Of a stretch of DNA of 9,146 nucleotides, positions 1-6,138 are shown piece by piece. This stretch comes from an uncultured Lachnospiraceae bacterium (GTDB lineage Bacteria > Bacillota > Clostridia > Lachnospirales > Lachnospiraceae), in NCBI GenBank assembly GCA_902796695.1, contig CADBQE010000282.1, forward strand, positions 1 to 9,146, in the 5' to 3' direction. The first letter of the stretch is position 1. Each line of letters begins with the position of its first letter. Under the pieces are notes generated by a model. That model saw only the letters and a list, made by a program, of their open reading frames with translations. It was not told the origin of the DNA and searched no databases. The position numbers were made by a program, and so were the translations under genes.

Positions 1-438
1 ATGCCCGGCATCGCCGGACTGGGCGCGGCGGCCGCGGAAGCGCTGCAGCATTTCGGAAGCAACCGGGCGGCGCTCTACGAACTGCGTCACCGCTTCTGCC
101 AGGGACTGGCCGGTCTGGACGGCGTAACCGTCAACGGCCCCGGAGAAGACGCGCTCACGGCCCCGCATATCATCAGCGCCACCTTCACGGACGTGCGCAG
201 CGAAGTGCTGCTGCATGCGCTGGAAGACAGAGGCATTTATGCCTCCGCCGGCTCCGCCTGCTCCTCCCATAAGCGGGAGATCAGCCCGGTGCTCAAGGCC
301 ATCGGCCTGGACCGGAAGGCGGCGGAATCCACCCTGCGCTTCTCCCTGTCCCGCTATAATACGGAAGAAGAGATCGGGGAAACGATCCGGGTGCTGCGGG
401 AGCTGCTGCCGGTCCTCAGACGCTTTGTCAGACGATAA
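1..438 (+). CDS. nifS: Cysteine desulfurase, NifS/IscS class V aminotransferase family (C-terminal part)
   Basis: This is the last 145 residues of a PLP enzyme that converts L-cysteine to alanine and holds the released sulfur as a persulfide for transfer to acceptor proteins. The window opens inside the gene: the first ATG lies in the internal family motif normally read as GTxNxPGIAGLG, so it is not the true start. The PLP lysine and the N-terminal half lie upstream of the window. The catalytic cysteine is visible in the loop SAGSACSS (Cys codon at 259-261), followed by the typical C-terminal small domain with LRFSLSRYNTEEEI, where an arginine contacts the substrate carboxylate in the family. 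The gene ends 33 bases before thiI. In Bacillota a desulfurase directly upstream of thiI usually serves as its dedicated sulfur donor (family knowledge), so a role in 4-thiouridine synthesis is the likely job. The exact subtype (NifS, IscS or NifZ-like) cannot be fixed from this fragment. Confidence 0.93.
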   Translation: MPGIAGLGAAAAEALQHFGSNRAALYELRHRFCQGLAGLDGVTVNGPGEDALTAPHIISATFTDVRSEVLLHALEDRGIYASAGSACSSHKREISPVLKAIGLDRKAAESTLRFSLSRYNTEEEIGETIRVLRELLPVLRRFVRR

Positions 439-442
439 TAAA

Positions 443-457
443 CGGGGCGGCGCCCCG
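443..457 (+). other. GC-rich hairpin between nifS and thiI
   Basis: The sequence cggggc-ggc-gccccg forms a perfect 6-bp stem with a 3-base loop five bases after the nifS stop codon. The AGGAG ribosome-binding site of thiI (461-465) follows only three bases later. No T run follows, so this is not an intrinsic terminator. It could protect an mRNA end, mark a processing site, or tune access to the thiI start. The structure is seen directly; any function is a guess. Confidence 0.4.
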
Positions 458-471
458 GACAGGAGAATTCT

Positions 472-1653
472 ATGGAATATCAGTCCCTGCTGATCAAATA
501 CGCCGAGATCGGCGTCAAAGGCAAGAACCGCTACCTTTTTGAAGACCGGCTGGTCAAGCGCTCGGCCGAAGTGCTGCGGAAGATCCCCGGACGCTTCCAG
601 GTCTATAAATCCAACGGACGCATCTATGCGGATGCCGCGGAGCCCTTCGATATCGACCGCGCCGCGGACGCCCTGCAGCATGTGTTCGGCATTGCCGGGA
701 TCTGCCCGGTCAGACAGCTGCCCGTCATGCCGCCGGAAGAGCTGCGGCGCGCGGCGGCGGAATACTTCGAAGAGGCCCATCCCGACTACTCCGGGACATT
801 TAAAGTCGTCGCGACCCGCGCCAACAAGGCCTATCCGTGGGATTCCAACGAGATCAACCGGGCGGTCGGAGAGGAGATCCTTTCGCGCCTTCCGGAATCC
901 CGTGTGGACGTCCACGAGCCGCAGACCGTGCTCCGGGTCGAAGTGCGGGAAAAAGTGAATCTGTATTCGCGGACCATTCCGGGCCCCGGCGGCATGCCGA
1001 TCGGCGGCACGGACAAAGCCATGCTGCTGCTGTCCGGCGGCATCGACAGCACCGTCGCGGGCTATATGGTGGCCAAGCGGGGCGTCAATCTGGAGGCCGT
1101 CTATTTCCATGCGCCGCCCTATACCAGCGAGCGCGCGAAGCAGAAGGTCGTGGATCTGGCGGGTCAGGTGGCCGCCTATGCCGGCCCCATCCGCCTGCAT
1201 GTGATCAACTTTACGGACATCCAGCTTTCGATCTACGAAAAATGCCCGCATGACGAACTGACGATCATCATGCGCCGCTACATGATGCGTATTGCGCAGA
1301 TGCTGGCGGAGAAGAACGGCGCGCTGGCGCTGGTGACCGGCGAATCCATCGGCCAGGTGGCCTCCCAGACCGTGAGGAGCCTGGTGAGCACCAACGAAGT
1401 CTGCACCATGCCGGTGTTCCGGCCGCTGATCGCGTTTGACAAGCAGGATATTATCGACCTTTCGCAGAAGATCGGAACGTTTGAGACTTCGATCCTGCCG
1501 TACGAAGACTGCTGCACCATTTTTGTGGCGAAGCACCCCGTTACGAAGCCCAATGCGGGGATCATCCGGCGCTCCGAAGAAAAACTGCTGCCGGAGATCA
1601 ATGACCTGGTGGAGAAGGCGCTGGCGGAAGATGAAGTGATCGTCTGCGGGTAA
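472..1653 (+). CDS. thiI: tRNA 4-thiouridine synthase / sulfurtransferase ThiI (short form, no rhodanese domain)
   Basis: ThiI activates uridine 8 of tRNA with ATP and replaces its oxygen with sulfur received as a persulfide. In some bacteria it also supplies sulfur for the thiamin thiazole. The 393-residue protein has the family layout: an N-terminal ferredoxin-like region and THUMP domain (about residues 1-170, binding the tRNA acceptor end), then an adenylating PP-loop domain whose signature SGGIDS is at residues 188-193. A DCC motif at residues 346-348 lies in the region of the sulfur-carrying cysteine (E. coli Cys344). The protein stops soon after, so the C-terminal rhodanese domain of enterobacterial ThiI is absent. 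This is the usual state in Bacillota, where a neighbouring NifS-type desulfurase, here the gene just upstream, donates sulfur directly. The ATG at 472 has AGGAG at 461-465. No T-run terminator follows on the plus strand; the downstream hairpin faces the other way. Confidence 0.97.
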   Translation: MEYQSLLIKYAEIGVKGKNRYLFEDRLVKRSAEVLRKIPGRFQVYKSNGRIYADAAEPFDIDRAADALQHVFGIAGICPVRQLPVMPPEELRRAAAEYFEEAHPDYSGTFKVVATRANKAYPWDSNEINRAVGEEILSRLPESRVDVHEPQTVLRVEVREKVNLYSRTIPGPGGMPIGGTDKAMLLLSGGIDSTVAGYMVAKRGVNLEAVYFHAPPYTSERAKQKVVDLAGQVAAYAGPIRLHVINFTDIQLSIYEKCPHDELTIIMRRYMMRIAQMLAEKNGALALVTGESIGQVASQTVRSLVSTNEVCTMPVFRPLIAFDKQDIIDLSQKIGTFETSILPYEDCCTIFVAKHPVTKPNAGIIRRSEEKLLPEINDLVEKALAEDEVIVCG

Positions 1654-1672
1654 GGATCGGGCTCCCGGCCGG

Positions 1673-1703
1673 ATAATAAAAAGGGGTGGCAGACTGCCGC
1701 CCC
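1673..1703 (-). terminator. Intrinsic terminator of the HPr-like gene
   Basis: Read on the minus strand, a 9-bp stem (arms 1695-1703 and 1683-1691, one G-U type pair, loop of three bases at 1692-1694) is followed by five T residues (plus-strand A run 1678-1682) and an AT-rich tail. It lies 26 bases beyond the stop codon of the minus-strand HPr-like gene. On the plus strand only A residues follow the stem, so it should not end thiI transcripts efficiently. Confidence 0.8.
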
Positions 1704-1728
1704 GAAAAAGAGTCGGGAAGGACCGCGC

Positions 1729-1962
1729 CTATTCGGCCAGAAACGGCCCGATGGCGTTCATGACTTCATCCAGAGAACCTTCCCCGTAAATATCCAGGCT
1801 CACGGGCCTGGACAGGTCCAGACTGAAGATCCCAAGATTGGACTTGGCATCGACGGTATAGCGCCCGGAACGCATGTCAAAATCATAGGGGAAGGGCGTG
1901 ATGATCCGCACGAATTCATTGACTTTATCAATGGACTCAAGACTGATTTGTACCGTTTTCAT
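1729..1962 (-). CDS. Small HPr-like protein lacking the active-site histidine
   Basis: The 77-residue product resembles HPr, the phosphocarrier of the sugar phosphotransferase system, in length and pattern. A gap-free match to Bacillus-type HPr with an offset of five puts KSNLGIFSL (residues 40-48) on the HPr KSIMGVMSL segment. Ser41 therefore corresponds to Ser46, the regulatory site of HPr kinase. The same alignment places Ser10 at catalytic His15 and Asp12 at Arg17, so the protein should not relay phosphate from PEP to sugar permeases. Such histidine-less HPr-like proteins occur in Clostridia; a comparable case is Crh of Bacillus, which keeps Ser46 but not His15 and acts with the CcpA regulator. 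Whether this one is a Crh analogue or has another role is unknown. The start ATG has a strong gaaaggag site (plus-strand 1969-1976), and the gene has its own promoter and terminator, so it is a single-gene unit converging on thiI. No signal peptide or membrane segment is seen. Confidence 0.85.
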   Translation of the reverse strand: MKTVQISLESIDKVNEFVRIITPFPYDFDMRSGRYTVDAKSNLGIFSLDLSRPVSLDIYGEGSLDEVMNAIGPFLAE

Positions 1963-1985
1963 AAGGAACTCCTTTCTTCGTTCAG

Positions 1986-2014
1986 TTGCCGGGATTCGAT
2001 ATTCATATTATAGA
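1986..2014 (+). promoter_or_regulatory. Possible sigma-70/A promoter for mtaB-yggS
   Basis: A -35-like TTGCCG (1986-1991) and a -10-like TATAGA (2009-2014) are separated by 17 bases, each matching the consensus at four of six positions. Transcription would start about 20 bases before the mtaB ATG, leaving a very short leader. It overlaps the stronger minus-strand promoter. Modest match, so tentative. Confidence 0.4.
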
Positions 2015-2035
2015 ACGAAAAATCAGAAAATTCAA
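2007..2035 (-). promoter_or_regulatory. Sigma-70/A promoter for the HPr-like gene
   Basis: On the minus strand, TTGAAT (plus 2030-2035) is followed after exactly 17 bases by a perfect TATAAT (plus 2007-2012). Transcription would begin near 2000, about 38 bases before the HPr-like ATG, with its Shine-Dalgarno site in between. The -10 box overlaps the proposed -10 of mtaB on the other strand. Confidence 0.75.
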
Positions 2036-2039
2036 GAGT

Positions 2040-3368
2040 ATGGAACAGGAAAACAGAAGGCGCATTGCCTTTCACAATTTGGGCTGCAAGGTCAACAGCT
2101 ATGAAACGGAGGCCATGCTGCAGCAGATGATCCGGGAAGGCTACGAGGCGGTCCCCTTTGCCCCGGGAGCCGATATTTACGTGATCAATACCTGTACCGT
2201 CACCAATATCGCGGACCGCAAGTCGCGCCAGATGCTGCATAAGGCCAAAAGCATGAACCCGGACGCGCTGGTCGTGGCGGTCGGCTGCTATGCGCAGGTG
2301 GCGGGCGAAGGCCTGCTGGACGATCCCGCCGTGGACCTGGTGGTGGGCAATGACGAAAAAAGCCGCCTGCCCGAGCTGATCCGGGCTTTCGAATCCGGCT
2401 GCGGAGAAGGGGTCTCGGTGCGCGACATCGGCGCGTCCCGTCATTTTGAGGAAATGCCGGCGGCCGGCAGCAGCGAACATGCCCGCGCCTACCTGAAGAT
2501 CGAGGACGGATGCAATCAGTTCTGCAGCTACTGCCTGATCCCCTACGCGCGCGGCCGCGTGCGCAGCCGTTCCGTGGAAAACACCCTGGCGGAAGCCCGC
2601 CGGCTGGCCGCGGAAGGATACCGGGAGATCGTCCTGACCGGGATCCACGTCGCATCCTACGGCCTGGATTTCCCCGGAGACGCGGGCCTGCACGCCTCCT
2701 ACGGCGCTCCGCTGGCGGATCTGATCGAACAGCTGGCCGGCGTGGAGGGCATCCGGCGCATCCGCCTGGGTTCGCTGGAACCGCGCCTGATCACCGCGCC
2801 GCTTGCCGCGCGCCTCGCCGCCGTGGACAAACTCTGCCCGCATTTCCACCTGTCGCTGCAGAGCGGATCGGACACGGTCCTTGCGCGCATGAACCGCCAC
2901 TATACGACCGCGGAATTCTATGAGGAAATGGAGATCCTCCGCGAGGCCTTCGACGGGCCGGCCCTGACGACGGATGTGATCACGGGCTTTCCGGGCGAGA
3001 CCGAAGAGGAGTTCGAAGAAACCTTCCGCTTCCTCGAAAAAGCGCGCTTTTACGAAACGCACGTGTTCCGCTATTCCCGCCGCAAAGGAACTGCCGCGGA
3101 TAAAATGCCCGGCCAGATCCCCGAACGCATCAAAGCGCAGCGCAGCGCACGCCTGCTGGCGCTCAGCAGCGAGAATCAGGCGCGCTTCGAACGCGGACTC
3201 CTGGGCAGAACGCGGGAAGTCCTGCTGGAGGAACCCGCCCCGGAAAAGGGACCGGGCTTCTGGAGAGGCCATACGCCGGAATATGTCAGGCTGAACGTTT
3301 TCGCCCCGGACGCCGTGCCGGGAGAGATCGCAGCCGTTACCATAGGAGAAGAGAATTATGATCGCTGA
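2040..3368 (+). CDS. mtaB: tRNA t6A37 methylthiotransferase MtaB (radical SAM)
   Basis: MtaB converts N6-threonylcarbamoyladenosine at position 37 of ANN-decoding tRNAs into its 2-methylthio form, using two [4Fe-4S] clusters and S-adenosylmethionine. The 442-residue protein shows the three family domains. The N-terminal methylthiotransferase domain has cluster cysteines Cys16 (LGCKVN), Cys52 (NTCTVTN) and Cys83 (VGCYAQ). The radical SAM domain has CxxxCxxC at Cys158, Cys162 and Cys165 (GCNQFCSYC). A C-terminal TRAM-type RNA-binding segment covers about the last 60 residues. The LGCKVN spelling and length fit MtaB (YqeV, about 450 residues) rather than MiaB or RimO. I place the start at the ATG at 2040 because family proteins begin just before this point. 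An upstream in-frame TTG at 1986 would start inside the promoter and has no ribosome-binding site. The site before 2040 is itself weak (aagag). The 3' end overlaps yggS by 11 bases. Confidence 0.95.
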   Translation: MEQENRRRIAFHNLGCKVNSYETEAMLQQMIREGYEAVPFAPGADIYVINTCTVTNIADRKSRQMLHKAKSMNPDALVVAVGCYAQVAGEGLLDDPAVDLVVGNDEKSRLPELIRAFESGCGEGVSVRDIGASRHFEEMPAAGSSEHARAYLKIEDGCNQFCSYCLIPYARGRVRSRSVENTLAEARRLAAEGYREIVLTGIHVASYGLDFPGDAGLHASYGAPLADLIEQLAGVEGIRRIRLGSLEPRLITAPLAARLAAVDKLCPHFHLSLQSGSDTVLARMNRHYTTAEFYEEMEILREAFDGPALTTDVITGFPGETEEEFEETFRFLEKARFYETHVFRYSRRKGTAADKMPGQIPERIKAQRSARLLALSSENQARFERGLLGRTREVLLEEPAPEKGPGFWRGHTPEYVRLNVFAPDAVPGEIAAVTIGEENYDR

Positions 3369-4080
3369 AAATCTGAAAGCTGTTCGTGACCGGATCGCCG
3401 CCGCCTGTGAACGGGCGGGCCGCGCGCCGGAAAGTGTCCGTCTGATCGCCGTCAGCAAGACCAAGCCCGCGGAAGCCGTGGCCGAGGCCTATGCCGCCGG
3501 CCAGCGCCTGTTCGGGGAAAACCATGCCCAGGAACTGACCGCCAAAAAACCGGTGCTGCCGCAGGACATCGAGTGGCATTTTATCGGCAACCTGCAGCGG
3601 AATAAAGTGAAATACGTGGTCGGTTCGGCGGCTCTCATCCATTCGGTCAATTCCGAGGCGCTGGCTAAGGAGATCGACCGCGTGGCCGGAAACCGCGGCC
3701 TGATCCAGGAAGTTCTGGCCGAGATCAACGTGGGCGGCGAAGAAAGCAAGCAGGGGATCGACGCGGACGAAGCCCGCGGTCTGGTGGAAGCCATCGCGGC
3801 CCTGCCGCACCTGCGCCTGCGCGGCCTGATGACCGTGGCGCCGCCGGCGGAGGATCCGGAAACCGTCCGGCCGGTATTTAAACGCCTGCGCGAAATGCTG
3901 GCGGAGTTCAGGCCCCTGACCCGGGAACCGGAGGCGTTTGACCAGCTCAGCATGGGCATGAGCGGCGATTTTGCCGCCGCGATCGAGGAGGGAGCTACCT
4001 ATGTCCGCATCGGGACCTCCATCTTCGGGCCCCGGGAGTATCCGGCAAAGGCGGCGGAAGCACCGAAAATCAAATCCTAA
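3358..4080 (+). CDS. yggS: YggS/PROSC family pyridoxal phosphate homeostasis protein
   Basis: This 240-residue cytosolic protein belongs to the YggS/PLPBP family, which binds pyridoxal 5'-phosphate on a single TIM-barrel domain and keeps the free cofactor and amino-acid pools balanced; no enzymatic reaction is established. The PLP lysine is Lys34 in AVSKTKPAE. Further family signatures are FGENHAQEL, WHFIGNLQRNK (from residue 73), HSVNSEALA, LRGLMTVAPP, the MGMSGDF phosphate-binding segment (from residue 199) and VRIGTSIFG near the C-terminus. The length is normal. The ATG at 3358 has AGGAG at 3344-3348, inside the end of mtaB, and the two genes overlap by 11 bases in different frames, which favours co-transcription and coupled translation. 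In many Bacillota yggS sits before sepF and ylm genes; here it ends its unit and is followed by a fresh promoter. No terminator hairpin is visible after it. Confidence 0.95.
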   Translation: MIAENLKAVRDRIAAACERAGRAPESVRLIAVSKTKPAEAVAEAYAAGQRLFGENHAQELTAKKPVLPQDIEWHFIGNLQRNKVKYVVGSAALIHSVNSEALAKEIDRVAGNRGLIQEVLAEINVGGEESKQGIDADEARGLVEAIAALPHLRLRGLMTVAPPAEDPETVRPVFKRLREMLAEFRPLTREPEAFDQLSMGMSGDFAAAIEEGATYVRIGTSIFGPREYPAKAAEAPKIKS

Positions 4081-4102
4081 TATAATTACTCCGATTCCCT
4101 TG

Positions 4103-4130
4103 TTGACTTTTTTTTCTAATGTGCTATAGT
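4103..4130 (+). promoter_or_regulatory. Sigma-70/A promoter for the Lrp-type regulator and downstream genes
   Basis: TTGACT (4103-4108) and TATAGT (4125-4130), each five of six to consensus, are 16 bases apart in a locally AT-rich gap with a run of T in the spacer. The expected transcript start near 4137 leaves a leader of under 20 bases before the ATG at 4155. This is the clearest plus-strand promoter in the window. I see no convincing operator palindrome beside it. Confidence 0.8.
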
Positions 4131-4141
4131 GTAAACGGAAT

Positions 4142-4147
4142 GGGAGG
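4142..4147 (+). promoter_or_regulatory. Ribosome-binding site that sets the Lrp-type regulator start
   Basis: GGGAGG lies seven bases before the ATG at 4155. An in-frame ATG further upstream at 4119 falls between the -35 and -10 boxes of the promoter, so it cannot be on the mRNA made there. The protein therefore begins MDLNDRKL, the usual Lrp/AsnC start. Confidence 0.8.
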
Positions 4148-4154
4148 ATTTCTT

Positions 4155-4619
4155 ATGGATCTCAACGACCGCAAACTAGTGAAATACCTGCAGGAGAATG
4201 CGCGATACTCTCTGAAACAGCTTTCGGAGAAGGTGTATCTTTCCTCGCCGGCTGTGGCTGCGCGCATTGAAAAGCTGCAGCGGGAAGGCATCATCACCGG
4301 GTTCCATGCCGAGATCGATCTGGGGAAGATCAATTACAATATTCTGGCCTTCATCAATATTGAAATGTCCCCGAAAGAGAAACCGGCGTTCATCCAGGTG
4401 ATCAAGGAAGAACCCTGCGTGCTGGAATGTCATATCGTTTCCGGCAGCTACACCATGCTTGTCAAAGCGGCTTTCCAGTCCACCCCGGACCTCGACCGCT
4501 TTATCAGCAAGATCCAGCGTTACGGTTCCACCGAAACTCATGTGGTTCTGTCCACACCCATCTCTCCCCGGGCCATCATGATTCAGGCCGGGCTCGAGGA
4601 AGAAGAAAAAACACAGTGA
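4155..4619 (+). CDS. Lrp/AsnC family transcriptional regulator
   Basis: The 154-residue protein has the two-part Lrp/AsnC plan. An N-terminal winged helix-turn-helix covers about residues 1-50 (DLNDRKLVKYLQENAR, then SLKQLSEKV and SPAVAARIEKLQREGII, the recognition region). A C-terminal RAM alpha-beta domain follows (about 60-140), which in the family forms the oligomer and binds amino acids or similar small effectors. The short tail is acidic (EEEEK). Family members act as octamers that wrap DNA, often controlling their own gene and neighbouring amino-acid genes. The target here is not evident. The gene has its own promoter and is only 7 bases from malQ, so it is probably co-transcribed with it. 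The amino-acid-metabolising patB further along the same strand is an equally reasonable target. Which ligand it senses cannot be read from the sequence. Confidence 0.92.
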   Translation: MDLNDRKLVKYLQENARYSLKQLSEKVYLSSPAVAARIEKLQREGIITGFHAEIDLGKINYNILAFINIEMSPKEKPAFIQVIKEEPCVLECHIVSGSYTMLVKAAFQSTPDLDRFISKIQRYGSTETHVVLSTPISPRAIMIQAGLEEEEKTQ

Positions 4620-4626
4620 GGCTGAA

Positions 4627-6102
4627 ATGATCCGATCCAGCGGCATTCTCATGCCTGTCGCCAGCCTGCCGTCCCCGTACGGGATCGGCAGTTTCGGGCA
4701 GGCAGCGTATGATTTTGCGGATTTTCTGGCAGCTGCCGGGCAGAAGCTCTGGCAGCTGCTTCCTTTGGGACCGACGTCCTACGGAGATTCCCCGTACCAG
4801 AGCTTTTCCACCTTTGCCGGCAACCCCTATTTTATCGATCTGGACTTCCTGATCCGGGACGGTCTTCTGACCCGGGAGGAAGCGGAAGGGGCTGACTGGG
4901 GGGACGACCCCCGCCGCATCGATTACGGCAGGATCTACGAATCCCGCTTCCGGGTGCTGGCGGCTGCCAAAGCCCGCGGCTATGAGCGCGACCGTGAAGC
5001 GGTCGAGGCCTTTGCGCGGGAGCAGGCGGACTGGCTGAACGACTATACTCTTTTTATGGCGTGCAAGCGCCGTTTCGGCATGCGCAGCTGGCAGGAATGG
5101 CCGGAAGATATCCGGCTGCGGGAGCCGGCGGCGATTGCTTACTATTCGGAACTGCTGCAGGAAGACCGCGAGTTTTTCACGTATCTGCAGTTCCTGTTTT
5201 TCCGTCAGTGGGAGGCGCTGCGCCGCTATGTGCACGAAAAAGGCCTGCGCATCATCGGCGACGTGCCGATCTATGTGGCGATGGACAGCGCGGACGTCTG
5301 GGCCCGCCCGGACCTGTTCCAGCTGGACGAGAAAAACTGTCCGAGAGCCGTCGCGGGCGTTCCGCCGGACTATTTTTCGGAATTCGGCCAGTTATGGGGC
5401 AATCCCCTGTATGACTGGGATAAAATGAAAGCGGACGGCTATTCCTGGTGGCTGCGGCGGATCGCCGGCGCCGGGAAGCTGTATGACATCATCCGGATCG
5501 ATCACTTCCGCGGCTTCGACACCTACTGGTCGATCCCCGCGGACGCGCAGAACGCCCGGCCGGGCCACTGGTGCCAGGGCCCCGGCATTGCCCTGATCGA
5601 AACGATCAAGCAGCACTTCCCGCAGCTGGATTTCATTGCGGAAGACCTGGGCACGCCCATGGAAAGCCTGACGAAACTGCTGGAGGATTCCGGCTGGCCC
5701 GGCATGCGGGTGCTGGAATTCGCTTTTGACCCGTACCAGACCAGCTCGTATGTACCGCACCGCATGATCCATAACTGCGTCTGCTATACGGGCACGCACG
5801 ACAATGTGCCCGTCAAAGCCTGGTGGGAGGATCTGCCGGATCCGGTCCGGGACTATACGGCCCGTTATATCCATTTTACGCCGGATGAAGACATCAACTG
5901 GGCGCTTCTGCGCTGCGGCATGAGTTCGCCGGCCGGCTTCTTTATTGCCCAGCTGCAGGATTATCTGGGACTGGGACGGGAAGCCACGATCAATAATCCC
6001 GGGACCTTAAGCGGCAACTGGCAGTGGCGTCTGCTGCCGGGCGAAGTCACGCCCGCGCTGGCGGAGCGGATCCGCTCCCTGACGCAGCTGTACGAGCGGT
6101 AA
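4627..6102 (+). CDS. malQ: 4-alpha-glucanotransferase (amylomaltase, GH77)
   Basis: MalQ moves alpha-1,4-glucan segments between maltodextrins, releasing glucose, and so remodels imported maltodextrins or internal glycogen in the cytosol. The 491-residue protein is the compact single-domain amylomaltase form, a (beta/alpha)8 barrel, without the long N-terminal extension of E. coli MalQ. Seen in order: LPSPYGIGSFG near the start, GDSPYQSFSTFAGNP (about 53-67), GDVPIYVAMDSADVW (from residue 211), the nucleophile Asp292 in RIDHFRGF, the acid/base Glu339 in IAEDLG and the third carboxylate Asp392 in GTHDN. These numbers nearly match the Thermus enzyme (293, 340, 395). The stop codon of the Lrp-type gene lies within the GTGAGG ribosome-binding site (4616-4621) of malQ, so the two are tightly linked. 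No glycogen phosphorylase, maltose transporter or other glucan gene is in the window, so the physiological substrate is open. Confidence 0.97.
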   Translation: MIRSSGILMPVASLPSPYGIGSFGQAAYDFADFLAAAGQKLWQLLPLGPTSYGDSPYQSFSTFAGNPYFIDLDFLIRDGLLTREEAEGADWGDDPRRIDYGRIYESRFRVLAAAKARGYERDREAVEAFAREQADWLNDYTLFMACKRRFGMRSWQEWPEDIRLREPAAIAYYSELLQEDREFFTYLQFLFFRQWEALRRYVHEKGLRIIGDVPIYVAMDSADVWARPDLFQLDEKNCPRAVAGVPPDYFSEFGQLWGNPLYDWDKMKADGYSWWLRRIAGAGKLYDIIRIDHFRGFDTYWSIPADAQNARPGHWCQGPGIALIETIKQHFPQLDFIAEDLGTPMESLTKLLEDSGWPGMRVLEFAFDPYQTSSYVPHRMIHNCVCYTGTHDNVPVKAWWEDLPDPVRDYTARYIHFTPDEDINWALLRCGMSSPAGFFIAQLQDYLGLGREATINNPGTLSGNWQWRLLPGEVTPALAERIRSLTQLYER

Positions 6103-6138
6103 TTCTAAAATTTCTGAATAATTCGGAGAAAACGATCA

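Noticed and set aside
1683..1703. Bidirectional terminator serving thiI as well
   Set aside because: No T run follows the stem on the plus strand; the bases after it are gaaaaagag.
1959..3464. 501-codon minus-strand open frame opposite mtaB
   Set aside because: Same reason: compositional shadow of mtaB, whose cysteine motifs and length are unambiguous. No plausible domains in the antisense product.
4119..4154. Upstream ATG giving a 12-residue longer Lrp-type regulator
   Set aside because: The codon lies between the -35 and -10 boxes of the promoter, while GGGAGG properly precedes the ATG at 4155.
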